A stretch of 53,577 bases of DNA from Planctomycetota bacterium (GCA_017859745.1 JAFMML010000014.1:1-53577), one strand, 5' to 3'; shown: positions 23,042-32,578, numbered from the stretch's first letter. Numbers and translations: made by a program. The notes: a model not told the origin generated them from the letters alone.

Positions 23042-25624
23042 TCAGCCGGTCCAGTGCCCGAGCACGATCGCGAGATCGATTCCGTCGACCGAGCCGCTGC
23101 CGTCGCAGTCGCCCAGCGAGGCATCGGTCCCCCAGAACGCGAGAATCAACGCGAGGTCCGTGCCGTCGACCCGGCCGTTGCCGTCGAGGTCGCCGCCGCA
23201 GTCCGACGGCGGCGCAGCGTCGTCGCAGACGTCCAGCACGCCGTTTCCATCGGCATCGAGCGTGGGATCACGCAGGATCATGCAGTCGTCGAGCCGTCCG
23301 TCGCCGTCGCAATCTCCAGCGAGCCCGTCGCTCGAGAGACGAACGTCGAAGCGCTGCAACGGCGGAAGGCACTCCGCCGCTCGTCCGGCCGCGCCGACCA
23401 CGGGGATCGTCTCCCCGTTCGGAAGCGGCAGTTCGGGATGGTCGAACGGGGCCGACTCGTCCGCGACCCGCCCGTCGGTGAGCGACTCGAGAAACGCGAC
23501 GATCGCATCGATCTGGGCCTCCGACAGGCCCAAGGAGACCATCTCCGGCGACAGGTTCTCGAGGTTCTGCTCGTGGAAGTCGCCGCCTCGGTTGTAGAAC
23601 TCGACGACCTGGCGAAGCGTCGACATCCCGCCGTGGTGCATGTACGGCCCGGTCAGTGCGACGTTTCGCAAGCCCGGCGTCTTGAACGCGCCGTGGACGG
23701 CGGTCGTCGCGCCGGGAGGCACCGGCGATGGATCCTCGACCTCGGGCATCGGCAGGCCCTGCTGCCGACGAAGAGTCCACGACAGCGGCGTCCCGTCCGC
23801 GGTCGTCGCCCCGACTCCGAGATCCTCCTCGGTCGGGCGCACCCCGAGGTTGTAGAAGCCCGCGTCGTACGCGCCGTCCGGCACCACCTCGAGGGTGCCG
23901 ACGTGCTCGTCGTCGAGCAGCAGCGCGTATCGACCGACGGGAAAGTCCACGAGCTCGAAGCGAACCCAGGTGCCGCACTGGCTCTTGTCGAGCATGTCGC
24001 GACGAACCTCGATCGAGAGGATCCCCTCGGATTCGTCCGTGTCGATCGCGATCCGCCGCACGAGATCGCATCCCGAGTCGAGTTCCGGCCACTCCTCGTC
24101 GAGCACCTCCTCGCCGTCGTCGGGATCGTCCGATCCGGACGCGAGAAGCACCAGCTCGATGTCTCCCGCGAGTGGGAAGTCCAGCGGCTGGATGGCCGGA
24201 TCTCCGTCTGCGGGATGATCCGCGAAGATCGCGCGAGAGAGATTCGCGGCCCCCATCGAGAGCATTCGTTCGATGCCGTTGGGCGCGGGCGACGGCGGAT
24301 TCCCTCCGACGGGCGCAGCGGTCACACCCATCCCGGGCCAGGTCGCCGCGCTGAAGGTGGGACTCGCATGGCACTCGATGCAGTTCGCCGCGGGCAGATC
24401 CTCGAACTGCCCTCCGTTCACGAAGAGATCGAGGCCCTCCAGCGCCAGCTCGTCGAGATGGCCGCCGCCGCCGGCAGGGAACCCGGACTCGATGAATCGG
24501 TCGTAGGGCGTGTCTTCCGAGATCAGCGTGGTCTGATACGCCTGCAACGCGAGACCGAAGAACAGCGGCATGTTGGCCTCGATCTGAGGAATGCCTGCGG
24601 GCGTCGGCTCGTCTCGACGCCATCGGGCGCGAAAGGCCTCGACGATCATCGCCCGGTAGGTCGTGTCGAGTCCGAGACCGTCGTCGGCCACGAGCGGGCC
24701 GAGCACCGAATCGTTCGAGGCCACTCGCTGCTCGGCCAGCGGACGCCGGCCCAGCAGTCCGATCGCGACATCGTGCCACGAGCGTCCCGAGCAACTCATC
24801 TCGACGCCGTTGAGAACCGGACCGACCGCCTGAGACGCGAGACCGGCGAAGTCGATCGCCACCGCCACCTGCGAGAACGACTGGCTCGCGGCATCCCACC
24901 GCCAGACGCGGGCGTCGGGATTGGTCGGACCCGCCCCGTCCACGCCGTTGAACCACGGATTGGCTCGCCCGTCCCAGAAGTTCCGGATGTTGTAGACCGC
25001 GTTGATCACGCTCGGGGGATTGCGCGAGGTCACCTGACGCACGTTCTGCCCGTCGTCGTTGAACACCGGATCGAACCGATCCTCGCACACCTCGACCGGC
25101 GGTTCGCCCGTCATCTCCTGAAAGAGGCGCCGCAGGACTCCCTGGCTGCCGGCGATGTCGTCGACGCTGCGAACCACGCCGCCGAAGCGAGACGCCGGAT
25201 CGGTGAACGAGGTCGTTGGGAAGAAGGAGGGGTCCTTCGAGCCACCGGGGCCCACTCCCCCGTCGAAGGTGCCGTTGAATCCGGGATGGACCGTGTTCAC
25301 GGTTCGAGGATCGACCCCGGCAAGTCCGTGGCAGGTCGCGCAGGCGGTCTGTCCGTCGCTTCCAACCTGGACATCCCAGAAGAGCGCCTTGCCCAAGGCG
25401 ACCGCCCAGTCCTCGTCACGAACGAAGGTGTCGATTTGCGTCGGCTCCGGAACCCACACGGAAGCGAGCGCCGGCGGATAGTCCTCCACACCACCGCGCT
25501 GCGCCGACGCGGCCGTCGACACGATCGTCGAGCCGATGAGCGCCCGCACCACGCGCGATGCGACGAACCGGGTGCGCGCAGACCTCGAGGCGCCTGGCAC
25601 ACAGACGGGCATATAGACGGGCAT
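23042..25624 (-). CDS. Secreted di-haem cytochrome c peroxidase/MauG-family protein with dockerin-like C-terminus
   Basis: The 860-residue product has a signal peptide ending near STAASA. Two c-type haem sites are present, CATCH (about 92-97) and CIECH (about 413-418), in the order of the CcpA/MauG family. KTPGLRNVALTGPYMHHGGM near residue 660 is the family C-terminal signature. Between the haem sites, ~200 residues match the longer MauG-like oxidases. The end (about 780-860) holds DxDGxGxxD calcium-type repeats and two dockerin-like units, DLDGNGRVDGTDLALILAFWG and DCDGSGSVDGIDL. The start at 25624 is supported by AGGGAG 7 nt upstream; a 12-bp duplication repeats the start codon (second Met at 25612). 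Confidence 0.88.
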   Translation of the reverse strand: MPVYMPVCVPGASRSARTRFVASRVVRALIGSTIVSTAASAQRGGVEDYPPALASVWVPEPTQIDTFVRDEDWAVALGKALFWDVQVGSDGQTACATCHGLAGVDPRTVNTVHPGFNGTFDGGVGPGGSKDPSFFPTTSFTDPASRFGGVVRSVDDIAGSQGVLRRLFQEMTGEPPVEVCEDRFDPVFNDDGQNVRQVTSRNPPSVINAVYNIRNFWDGRANPWFNGVDGAGPTNPDARVWRWDAASQSFSQVAVAIDFAGLASQAVGPVLNGVEMSCSGRSWHDVAIGLLGRRPLAEQRVASNDSVLGPLVADDGLGLDTTYRAMIVEAFRARWRRDEPTPAGIPQIEANMPLFFGLALQAYQTTLISEDTPYDRFIESGFPAGGGGHLDELALEGLDLFVNGGQFEDLPAANCIECHASPTFSAATWPGMGVTAAPVGGNPPSPAPNGIERMLSMGAANLSRAIFADHPADGDPAIQPLDFPLAGDIELVLLASGSDDPDDGEEVLDEEWPELDSGCDLVRRIAIDTDESEGILSIEVRRDMLDKSQCGTWVRFELVDFPVGRYALLLDDEHVGTLEVVPDGAYDAGFYNLGVRPTEEDLGVGATTADGTPLSWTLRRQQGLPMPEVEDPSPVPPGATTAVHGAFKTPGLRNVALTGPYMHHGGMSTLRQVVEFYNRGGDFHEQNLENLSPEMVSLGLSEAQIDAIVAFLESLTDGRVADESAPFDHPELPLPNGETIPVVGAAGRAAECLPPLQRFDVRLSSDGLAGDCDGDGRLDDCMILRDPTLDADGNGVLDVCDDAAPPSDCGGDLDGNGRVDGTDLALILAFWGTDASLGDCDGSGSVDGIDLAIVLGHWTG

Positions 25625-25626
25625 GC
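25603..25626. repeat. 12-bp tandem duplication at the peroxidase start codon
   Basis: The unit agacgggcat(at/gc) occurs twice and gives MPVYMPVC at the N-terminus, so the gene has two in-frame start codons 12 nt apart. Confidence 0.8.
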
Positions 25627-25920
25627 ATGCTCTCCCTGGCAGGCGTGATTGTTGGAACCCGCTCAACCGACTCGATTCGTTCTACGGCGTTCCAGAGGTC
25701 TCGGCCCTGACTTCCAAGACCTGAAGAATGTCGCCAGCGGCCCGACCGGAAGCAAGACCAATTTTGCGATTCGTCATGCGGACTCGAGTGCGGCGACACC
25801 CGAGCTGTCACCGATGACACCGCCACCCATCCAGAATCCGATGCGCACGGCGAACAACCCGGTCGCCCCGGGGGTTCTCGTTCGTCTGGCACTCGACTGC
25901 AGGCGGGTTCGGTCGGTGGC

Positions 25921-26928
25921 CTACGCCCGGCCGCTCCACCCGCGCAGGAACCGCCAGACGGTGAGCGCGGCGAGCCTCGCGGTGCGACCGTCTCCATCGT
26001 GCGGCGGCGAAAGCTCCACGACGTCGAGCGACGCGACTCTCGGATCGCCACCAAGCCGTTCCGCGGCGGCGAGCCAGGACTCGACCGGCAATCCCGCCGG
26101 CGAGGGCGCGCTCACCCCGGGCGCCGCACTCGCCGCCACCGCGTCGAGATCGAGCGAGGCCATGATGGAGGCGTGACGTTCGTCGGACGAGTCCCGCCAC
26201 GGTGGCAGCGCCGCCAGCGGATCCGGCCGGCCGGCGGCGTCGCGGGGCAGTTCGTCGATGAAGACGGCGGTCGCGTCCTGGGACCGCATCCACGCGAGAT
26301 GCTCCGCGGACACCGCGGACGGCTGCAGCCCCGCCACCGCGTATCCGCAACAGGACTTCGACGGATGCTCGAGCGCCTGTCGAAACGGCGAGCCGCTGTG
26401 ACCGCGCAGCACGCCGTCGATCTCGCGTAGCGGGCGCACGTCGGGATGCGCATCGATGTTCACGCTGAACACCTCCCGCCCGGCCCCCGCATGGCCAAGC
26501 AGCATGCCGTAGGCGGTCTCGTGCCCGCCGCCGAGCACCACCACGGTTCGGCCCGCCGCGGCATGCGGAGCCAGCGCCGCCCCCAGTGCCGCCTGATCCC
26601 GCTCGAGATCGCCGGACACCTCGAGGTCGCCCAGATCGCAGATCCTTCCAAGCAACGCCGCCATTTCGGGAAGACGCGGATCCGGCATCATCCGCCACAA
26701 GGCGTTCCGAATCGCGGTGGGACCGTCCGCGGCGCCGACGCGACCTCCGTTTCGACGAACCCCTTCGTCGCAGGGAAATCCCGCGATCACCAGAGTGGTC
26801 GACGCGTCGACTTCGTTCCCGAACAGATCGCCGAGGCGCCGCTCCCCCGGCTTGGCCGGTGGCAACGGGCAGTCCGGCCGGCGGAACCGGGCACGATCTC
26901 CCAGAGGATGTGCCGAAGCGTCGTTCAT
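25921..26928 (-). CDS. Ureohydrolase family protein, formimidoylglutamase-like
   Basis: The 335-residue cytoplasmic protein belongs to the arginase/agmatinase/HutG fold. Manganese ligands are visible in VVLGGGHETAYG (about 131-142), NIDAHPDVRP (about 155) and SLDLDAVAAS (about 240). PCDEGVRRNGGRVGAADGPTAIR is the HutG-type N-terminal loop. HutG hydrolyses N-formimidoyl-glutamate to glutamate in histidine degradation, but no other hut genes are nearby. The start at 26928 (MNDASAHPLG) is supported by a TATGCT hexamer ending 7 nt upstream, which argues for a leaderless message. It is divergent from the HD-GYP gene. Confidence 0.85.
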   Translation of the reverse strand: MNDASAHPLGDRARFRRPDCPLPPAKPGERRLGDLFGNEVDASTTLVIAGFPCDEGVRRNGGRVGAADGPTAIRNALWRMMPDPRLPEMAALLGRICDLGDLEVSGDLERDQAALGAALAPHAAAGRTVVVLGGGHETAYGMLLGHAGAGREVFSVNIDAHPDVRPLREIDGVLRGHSGSPFRQALEHPSKSCCGYAVAGLQPSAVSAEHLAWMRSQDATAVFIDELPRDAAGRPDPLAALPPWRDSSDERHASIMASLDLDAVAASAAPGVSAPSPAGLPVESWLAAAERLGGDPRVASLDVVELSPPHDGDGRTARLAALTVWRFLRGWSGRA

Positions 26929-26935
26929 GCCTCGC

Positions 26936-26941
26936 AGCATA
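26936..26941 (-). promoter_or_regulatory. -10-like TATGCT for the ureohydrolase gene (leaderless)
   Basis: TATGCT is followed by seven bases and the ATG at 26928. Confidence 0.5.
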
Positions 26942-26959
26942 GATCCGGCGACCCGCCGG

Positions 26960-26965
26960 TAGCAT
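26960..26965 (+). promoter_or_regulatory. -10-like TAGCAT for the HD-GYP gene (leaderless)
   Basis: TAGCAT is followed by seven bases and the ATG at 26973. It is back to back with the ureohydrolase element, 18 bp away. Confidence 0.5.
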
Positions 26966-26972
26966 CCTCGCC

Positions 26973-28634
26973 ATGCCTGCGCCCGGTCCCCGCCCTCTTG
27001 CCACGGTCCTGCTCGTCGACGACCAGGCGATGATCGGCGAGGCGGTGCGGCGGATGCTTGCCGACGACGACCGCATCGTCCTTCACGTCCGCCTCGAGGG
27101 TGCCGCCGCGCTCGAGACGGCACGACGTGTTCGGCCGACGGTCATCCTGCAGGATCTCGTGATGCCCGACGCGGACGGTCTCGATCTGCTCGAGGCCTAC
27201 CGCGCCGACGAGGCCCTCGCCGACGTGCCGGTGGTGGTGCTGAGCGCCCGGGAGGAACCCGCCACCAAGGCGGAGGCGTTCGCCCGCGGTGCGAGCGACT
27301 ATCTCGTGAAGCTTCCCGATCCCGTCGAGTTGAAGGCTCGACTGCACCATCACACCGCCGGCTTCGTCGCCGAACGGGAGCGCCGCAGCGCGTTCGTCGA
27401 GCTCGAGGCCATGGCCGGCGAGGTGCGCGAGAAGAACCGCCGCCTCGACGAGGCCAACCGGCGCCTCGCGGAGATGAACGCGGACCTCGCCGACGACGTG
27501 CGCGAGGGGCAGGCGCGGCTGGACGCGATCGCCGCGACCGGCGCCGAACTCGCCGCGATCCAGGACCTCGACCTGCTGCTCGAGCGCATCCTCGGCGACG
27601 CCGGGCGATTCGCCCGTGCCGCGGCGGGGGCGATCCTCGTCCGCGATGGCGACACCCTCGCCCTGGAGTACCGTCTCGACGAGGGGATTGCCCGCCACGA
27701 ACGGCGTCACGATCCGCTGCCGATCGCCCTCGAAGGCGTCGCCGGCCGCGCGGCGCTCACCGGCGAGGTCGTGCATCTCGCCGCCAACGGCGATCCGCAG
27801 CCGGGACGAGTCGGCGGCCACCTCATCGAAGGCTTCGTCGACTCGTCCTTCGGCTGCGTGCTGGCCCAACCGCTGCGCACCGCCACCGGCGAGGTGCTCG
27901 GAGTGCTGCTGCTCGCCGACGCCGCGGAGGGATTCCCCGAGGAGGATCGTCGACTGCTCGCCCACTTCGCGAGTCTTGCGACCGTCGCCCTCGAACGCGC
28001 ATCGCTGGTCCGTTCGATGATCCTCCGCATGATCGGCATGGCCGAATTGCGCGATCCGACCGAGACCGGCGCCCATGTCCAGCGGGTGGCGGGCTATTCG
28101 ATCGCGATCTTCACCGAGTGGGCACGACGACACGGGATGCCGTCGGCCGAGACCGAACGGCAGCGCGACCGCCTGCGGATCGCGGCGATGCTGCACGACG
28201 TCGGCAAGGTCGGCATCCCCGACGCGATCCTCAAGAAGCCCGGCCGCCTCGACGAGGCGGAGTACGCCGAGATGCAGACCCACACCCGCATCGGCGCCGA
28301 CCTGTTCACCGGCCTCCGCACCGACTTCGACGAGGCCGCACGCGAGGTCGCGCTGCGGCACCACGAGCGTTGGGACGGCGACGGCTATCCCGGCGCCGGA
28401 GATCCTCCACGGGGACTTGGCGGCGAGTCCATCCCCCTCTTCGCCCGCATCGTCGGCCTCGCCGACGTCTTCGACGCGCTGTCCTCCAAGCGCAGCTACA
28501 AGGAGTCGTGGCCGGAGTCGAAGGTCCTCGAAGTCGTTCGCGAGGAATCCGGCCGTCACTTCGATCCGGAACTCGTCGAGATCCTGCTCGATCGAATCGA
28601 CGACCTGCGGGCGGTCCGGAACCGCTTCGTCTGA
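26973..28634 (+). CDS. Response regulator REC-GAF-HD-GYP (c-di-GMP phosphodiesterase)
   Basis: The 553-residue protein has a receiver domain (about 8-125, LLVDDQAMIGE, phospho-acceptor D61 in LQDLVMPDADG, Lys in YLVKLPDP) and a coiled coil (about 130-185). A GAF domain (about 190-345) and a complete HD-GYP domain (about 350-545) follow. The HD-GYP part shows ETGAHVQRVAGYS, LHDVGKVGIPDAILKKPG, HTRIGADLF, RHHERWDGDGYPGAG and GLADVFDALSSKRSYK, so metal and GYP residues are intact. Such proteins degrade c-di-GMP upon phosphorylation. No kinase lies beside it; the divergent neighbour is a ureohydrolase. Confidence 0.93.
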   Translation: MPAPGPRPLATVLLVDDQAMIGEAVRRMLADDDRIVLHVRLEGAAALETARRVRPTVILQDLVMPDADGLDLLEAYRADEALADVPVVVLSAREEPATKAEAFARGASDYLVKLPDPVELKARLHHHTAGFVAERERRSAFVELEAMAGEVREKNRRLDEANRRLAEMNADLADDVREGQARLDAIAATGAELAAIQDLDLLLERILGDAGRFARAAAGAILVRDGDTLALEYRLDEGIARHERRHDPLPIALEGVAGRAALTGEVVHLAANGDPQPGRVGGHLIEGFVDSSFGCVLAQPLRTATGEVLGVLLLADAAEGFPEEDRRLLAHFASLATVALERASLVRSMILRMIGMAELRDPTETGAHVQRVAGYSIAIFTEWARRHGMPSAETERQRDRLRIAAMLHDVGKVGIPDAILKKPGRLDEAEYAEMQTHTRIGADLFTGLRTDFDEAAREVALRHHERWDGDGYPGAGDPPRGLGGESIPLFARIVGLADVFDALSSKRSYKESWPESKVLEVVREESGRHFDPELVEILLDRIDDLRAVRNRFV

Positions 28635-28654
28635 CCCGTCTCGAGACCCCGTCC

Positions 28655-30034
28655 ATGAAGATCGCCTTGCTTCGAATCACCGCGCTTCTGCTTGCCACGA
28701 CGTTCGCCGCCTGCTCGAACACGCCACCCGATCGTCGGGCCCTGAGCCTCGAAGTGGCGTCCTCGCTCGACGACATCAACGCCGGGCACCGCCGTCAGCT
28801 CGACGCGGCGACGCTCGCTTCGATCGAGACGCTCGAGCGCGACGCGGCCGAGGCGCGACTCGATGCGCGGGCGACGCTGGTCGATCGCTTCGACCGGGCC
28901 GCCGCCGCACCGCGTCCGGTGGTTGCGCTGATCGATCTCTGGTGGAACGCCGCGATGCTGCGGGACTCCGCCCGGGAGGGGCAGCTGCGAGAGGTCTTCG
29001 GCAGCGATGCCGACCAACTCCAGCGGACCGCCGAGGGGACCTACGACAAGATCGAGGAGCTGGCCTCGCGCTACCTCACTCAGGCCCAGCTCGCGGAGAT
29101 GCGGGACAAGATCGATCTCGCGGCGGAGAACCAGGAGATCCTCGACAAGACGCTGGCGACCTCGATCGCCACCGCGTCCACCGAACCCGGTCGTTCCGAT
29201 CAGGGCAACCTCTTCACCAACCTCATCAGCCTGCCGTTGTCGCCCTTCACCGCCGCCCGCAGCGTGGAGACCGGCGTGGCGGAGGTGGTGGTGCAGGCTC
29301 AGGAGTTCAATCGGCAGTTCAGCCGCCTTCCGGAACAGAGTCGGCGTCAGGCGCAGCGCCTGCTCGACGACTTCTACCTGTCGCCGCTCTCCCGCGCGAC
29401 CGTCGAGAACATGAACGCGATCGGCGAGGCCAGCCGAGCCCTCGCCGCCTCCGCCGAGGCGATGCCGACGCGACTTCGCGAAGAGGCCGCCGTCCTGCTG
29501 GAGGCCTCGTCGACGTCGCAGGAGCGCATCGCCACGACCGTCGCCGAGGCTCGCGCGACCGCCGCCGATGCTCGGGCGACGGTCGAGGAGGTCAATGCGG
29601 CGATCTCGAACCTCGGCGAGCAGACCGCATCCCTCGACGGCACGATCCGTGAGGCCACCGCCGCCGGCGCGTCGTGGGAGCGCACCGCCGACGCGGTCGA
29701 ACGGGTGCTTGCTGCGGTCGAGCGGATCCAGGGACCGCCGCCGCCGCCGGATGCGCCGCCGACCGAGTCGTCGTTCAGCTTCGAGCAGATCGAGGACAGC
29801 GCCGTTCGACTCGAGGCTGCCGCGGTCGAGATCCAGGGCGTCCTCGATCGGGTGATCGCCATTCTCGACGAGGGCTCCACCCGACGTGTCGAGACCCTCG
29901 CCGATCGCACGCTCAAGGAGGCGACGGCCTCGGGTGCGGAGCTCGTCGATGCGATCTTCTGGCGAAGTCTCGCCGTGGTCGGTCTCGCCGGGGCGAGCCT
30001 CGTGGCCTTCGCCGCGGTACGGCGGGGTCGCTGA
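28655..30034 (+). CDS. Lipoprotein with long coiled coil and C-terminal membrane helix
   Basis: The 459-residue product has a lipoprotein signal (LLLATTFAAC, Cys about 20). Long Ala/Glu/Arg-rich helices follow, especially about 250-345 with TTVAEARATAADARATVEEVN, a pattern seen in methyl-accepting or DUF948-like coiled coils. A Pro-rich spacer (GPPPPPDAPPTESS) comes before further helix. A final membrane segment (FWRSLAVVGLAGASLVAFAA, about 432-452) ends in RRGR. Both ends can touch a membrane. The function is unknown. It starts 20 nt after the HD-GYP stop and is probably co-transcribed, so a link to that signalling protein is possible. Confidence 0.8.
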   Translation: MKIALLRITALLLATTFAACSNTPPDRRALSLEVASSLDDINAGHRRQLDAATLASIETLERDAAEARLDARATLVDRFDRAAAAPRPVVALIDLWWNAAMLRDSAREGQLREVFGSDADQLQRTAEGTYDKIEELASRYLTQAQLAEMRDKIDLAAENQEILDKTLATSIATASTEPGRSDQGNLFTNLISLPLSPFTAARSVETGVAEVVVQAQEFNRQFSRLPEQSRRQAQRLLDDFYLSPLSRATVENMNAIGEASRALAASAEAMPTRLREEAAVLLEASSTSQERIATTVAEARATAADARATVEEVNAAISNLGEQTASLDGTIREATAAGASWERTADAVERVLAAVERIQGPPPPPDAPPTESSFSFEQIEDSAVRLEAAAVEIQGVLDRVIAILDEGSTRRVETLADRTLKEATASGAELVDAIFWRSLAVVGLAGASLVAFAAVRRGR

Positions 30035-30044
30035 CCTCCGCCGG

Positions 30045-30323
30045 TCAATCCGGGATCGGATTGGGATTCTGGACGAAGGGATCCTGGTTCGCGGACTCGT
30101 TCTGCAGCTCGTCCTCCTCGAGGGTGCCGACGTTGCTGGTGACGCCGTAGCCCTCCGGGGCGCCGGAACCCGGCCCGCCACCACCTCCGCATCCGATCGA
30201 ACCCGAGACGAACACGGCGGCGGAAAGCGCGGCCCACGGTCCAACTCCCACGACGGCATCTCGCCGTGAACCTCGCCGTGAACCTCGCCGTGAGCCTCGG
30301 CATGTGAACATCGTTCGGGTCAT
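30045..30323 (-). CDS. Small Gly/Asn-rich lipoprotein
   Basis: The 92-residue product starts MTRTMFTCRG, has a basic n-region with a GSRR repeat, a hydrophobic stretch and the lipobox VSGSIGC. A short acidic Asn/Gln-rich tail follows (EEDELQNESANQDPFVQNP). AAGGAG lies 9 nt upstream and supports the start at 30323. The GSRR repeat comes from three 12-bp DNA units at 30261-30296. The function is unknown. It is convergent with the coiled-coil lipoprotein gene, only 10 bp apart. Confidence 0.65.
   Translation of the reverse strand: MTRTMFTCRGSRRGSRRGSRRDAVVGVGPWAALSAAVFVSGSIGCGGGGGPGSGAPEGYGVTSNVGTLEEDELQNESANQDPFVQNPNPIPD
30261..30296. repeat. Three 12-bp tandem units in the lipoprotein signal region
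   Basis: The unit tcgccgtgaacc occurs three times (one change in the last) and adds GSRR units to the n-region of the signal peptide. Confidence 0.85.
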
Positions 30324-30398
30324 GATGGGACTCCTTGTTGGCGCGAGACGCCGTCCGGCGCCCGGCGGGCGAGAGTGGATCGGAGGACGTCCAACGGC

Positions 30399-30437
30399 GT
30401 CGCGTCCCCCCGTCGCGTCCCTCCGTCGCGTCCCCCC
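30399..30437. repeat. Three 13-bp tandem units in a divergent promoter region
   Basis: The unit gtcgcgtcccccc occurs three times (one change in the middle copy). It sits in the 251-bp region between the small lipoprotein and the ZIP transporter, next to a TAGCAT hexamer on the minus strand. Confidence 0.85.
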
Positions 30438-30574
30438 TTGGCAAGGATGCTACACGGCACGGTTCGCTGCGAGCGATGGCGCTTCGTCGCCCGATCCGCC
30501 GATACCCCCGCAACCGGCGAGGCACGTGCGACCGGAATCCGCCTCGCCCATCGATCCGATCCGCCGGAGCAGAC

Positions 30575-31408
30575 ATGCCCGACGACCTCTGGTTCAAGCT
30601 CGGATCCGTCGCGGTGATCCTCGCGATGGGCGTCCTCGGCGGCCTGCTGCCGTGGCGGCTCGGAGGCGGGAAGGCCGAGGCGGCGGAGGGCGGGTTCGAC
30701 CTGTTGAGCCTCGGCAACTGCTTCGCGGGCGGCGTCATCATCGCGGCCGGCTTCGTGCATCTGCTCGGCGACGCCGCCGGCGGCTTCGCGGACGCGTACC
30801 CGGACGTCGACTTCCCGTGGCCGTTCGCGATCGCCGCGGCAAGCTTCATCGCGATCCTCGGCATCGAACGGGTGGCGCCGCGCCTCGCCGAACAGGTCGA
30901 CGGCCTCGACCACGGCGGCGATCCCGAGGCGACGGTGATCTCCGCCGCCGCGAGCGGCGCCGCGTTCCCCTACCTCCTGCTGCTGACGCTCTCGATCCAC
31001 TCGGTGATCGCCGGTCTCGCCCTGGGCACCCAAGGTTCGGCGAGCGGGTTCACGATCATCCTCGTCGCCATCCTCGCCCACAAGGGTTCCGCCGCGTTCG
31101 CCCTTGGCGTCAGCATGCACCGCACCGGCATCCCCCGCCCCCGCGCGGTGCCGCTGATTCTCGCCTTTGCCGCGATGACGCCGCTGGGCGTGCTGCTCGG
31201 GGTGCTGCTGACGGCCTTCGCCACCAGCGACGCGGAGGCCCGCTTCGAGGTCTGGTTCGACGCGATCGCCGCGGGGACGTTCCTCTACATCGGAGCACTC
31301 GACATCATCCGCGAGGAGTTCATCCCGGCACGACACGGCCGACGCCGCCGCTTCCTTGCGGCGGGCACCGGCCTGCTGGTCATGACGCTCGTCGCGATCT
31401 GGACCTGA
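30575..31408 (+). CDS. ZIP-family metal transporter
   Basis: ZIP proteins import zinc or iron across the inner membrane. The 277-residue product has eight hydrophobic segments. TM4 contains LTLSIHSVIAGLALGTQG and TM5 contains LVAILAHKGSAAFALGVSM, which carry the conserved His and Gly residues (HSxxxG and HKxxxAF) of the eukaryote-like ZIP group. A variable loop between TM3 and TM4 (RLAEQVDGLDHGGDPE) has only one His. The start at 30575 (MPDDLWFKLG) is supported by GGAG 6 nt upstream. It is divergent from the small lipoprotein gene. Confidence 0.88.
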   Translation: MPDDLWFKLGSVAVILAMGVLGGLLPWRLGGGKAEAAEGGFDLLSLGNCFAGGVIIAAGFVHLLGDAAGGFADAYPDVDFPWPFAIAAASFIAILGIERVAPRLAEQVDGLDHGGDPEATVISAAASGAAFPYLLLLTLSIHSVIAGLALGTQGSASGFTIILVAILAHKGSAAFALGVSMHRTGIPRPRAVPLILAFAAMTPLGVLLGVLLTAFATSDAEARFEVWFDAIAAGTFLYIGALDIIREEFIPARHGRRRRFLAAGTGLLVMTLVAIWT

Positions 31409-31507
31409 GCACGCTCGCGACGTTGCGTACCCCGCTTCACGCGCACTCGAAGCTGGTGGCGGATGGTCAAGGGACGAGCGCGTGGTATGCGTTCCCCGAC
31501 GATCGGT

Positions 31508-32578
31508 TCACGCGTCGTCGAGAAAGCGCTCGATGCGGGCGATCACCTCGCGTGGGCGATCGCCATGCAGGGTGTGCCCGGCGCCGTCGACGATCTCGAC
31601 CACGGCGTCCGGCAGTCTCTCTTCGAAGATCGGGGCCGCCGAAGGATCGAGGATCTCGTCGGCCCCGCCCCACAGGACGAGCGTCGGTGCCACCACGCTC
31701 GCGAGGCGATCGCGGATGCCATCGAGAAGCAACGGCCCCAACGCGTCGGTGACGAGATCCTGCACCGGCTGCCGGCGTTTCAGATCCCTTGCCAACGCCC
31801 GCTTCACGAACGCGGGAATCCGCGGCGGCGTCGTGAAGTTGAGATCGATCACACGGTCGAAGTCCGCGATCGACTCGATGGCAAGGGGATTCACATCGTT
31901 CTCCGCGTCGCGCATGAACTCGTTGGTTCGCGGCGCTCGCACCCCTGCGGGACCGAGCAGCACGAGGCGACGAAGGCCCTCGGGACGTCGCGAGGCCACC
32001 GCCGTCGCCAAGGCGCCGCCCATGCTCGCACCCGCGAGGTCGAAAGGGCCATCCACGGCTCGTCCGATCCAGGCCTCGATCGCCGCCACGTAGGCGTCGA
32101 CCTCCGGACCAGGAGACCGTGCGATGACCTCAGCGAACCGAAGCGGCGGATGACCGTCCCGGCCGCGACGCAACACCATCTCGAGAGTCGGCTCGAGCAC
32201 ATGCTCCCCGAACCCGGGGAGGTCGCAGGCGATCACGCGTCGCCCGCCTCGCAGACCCCGCAACAGGATCAGCATGGTCTCCTTGCGCACACCGAGACCG
32301 TGGAGGACCAACAAGGGCGGTGCGGAACCCGACCGAGTCCGAGGCTCGGCGACGAGGCATGGCCAGCCGCCGATCGATCGTCTTCGCACGCCCGCGAGCC
32401 ACGGCCCCGCGCGCATCGCGAAGCGAAGCAGAAGATCCCCGCCCGCCTGCGATCGAAGCCAGACCAGAAGTCCGAGCGCCACGACGACCGCCGTCGCCAC
32501 CACGAGCCACCACCACGCCCCCGACGGCGCGTCCGAAGTTCCGATCAGCACTTGCAGTTCGAGGCAGGCCATCGCCAT
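31508..32578 (-). CDS. Membrane-anchored alpha/beta hydrolase
   Basis: The 356-residue product has an N-terminal membrane anchor (WWWLVVATAVVVALGLLVWL, about 20-39). An alpha/beta hydrolase domain follows, with LLVLHGLGVRKETM as the oxyanion loop, the nucleophile elbow GASMGGALA (Ser), LWGGADEILDPS for the acid and GAGHTLHGDRP with the catalytic His. The cap region lies between RLVLLGPAG and the acid loop. The substrate is unknown. It lies 71 bp downstream of metH in the same direction. The start (MAMACLE) at 32578 has a second Met two codons on; the frame is open to 32803 inside metH but that part is a shadow. Confidence 0.85.
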   Translation of the reverse strand: MAMACLELQVLIGTSDAPSGAWWWLVVATAVVVALGLLVWLRSQAGGDLLLRFAMRAGPWLAGVRRRSIGGWPCLVAEPRTRSGSAPPLLVLHGLGVRKETMLILLRGLRGGRRVIACDLPGFGEHVLEPTLEMVLRRGRDGHPPLRFAEVIARSPGPEVDAYVAAIEAWIGRAVDGPFDLAGASMGGALATAVASRRPEGLRRLVLLGPAGVRAPRTNEFMRDAENDVNPLAIESIADFDRVIDLNFTTPPRIPAFVKRALARDLKRRQPVQDLVTDALGPLLLDGIRDRLASVVAPTLVLWGGADEILDPSAAPIFEERLPDAVVEIVDGAGHTLHGDRPREVIARIERFLDDA

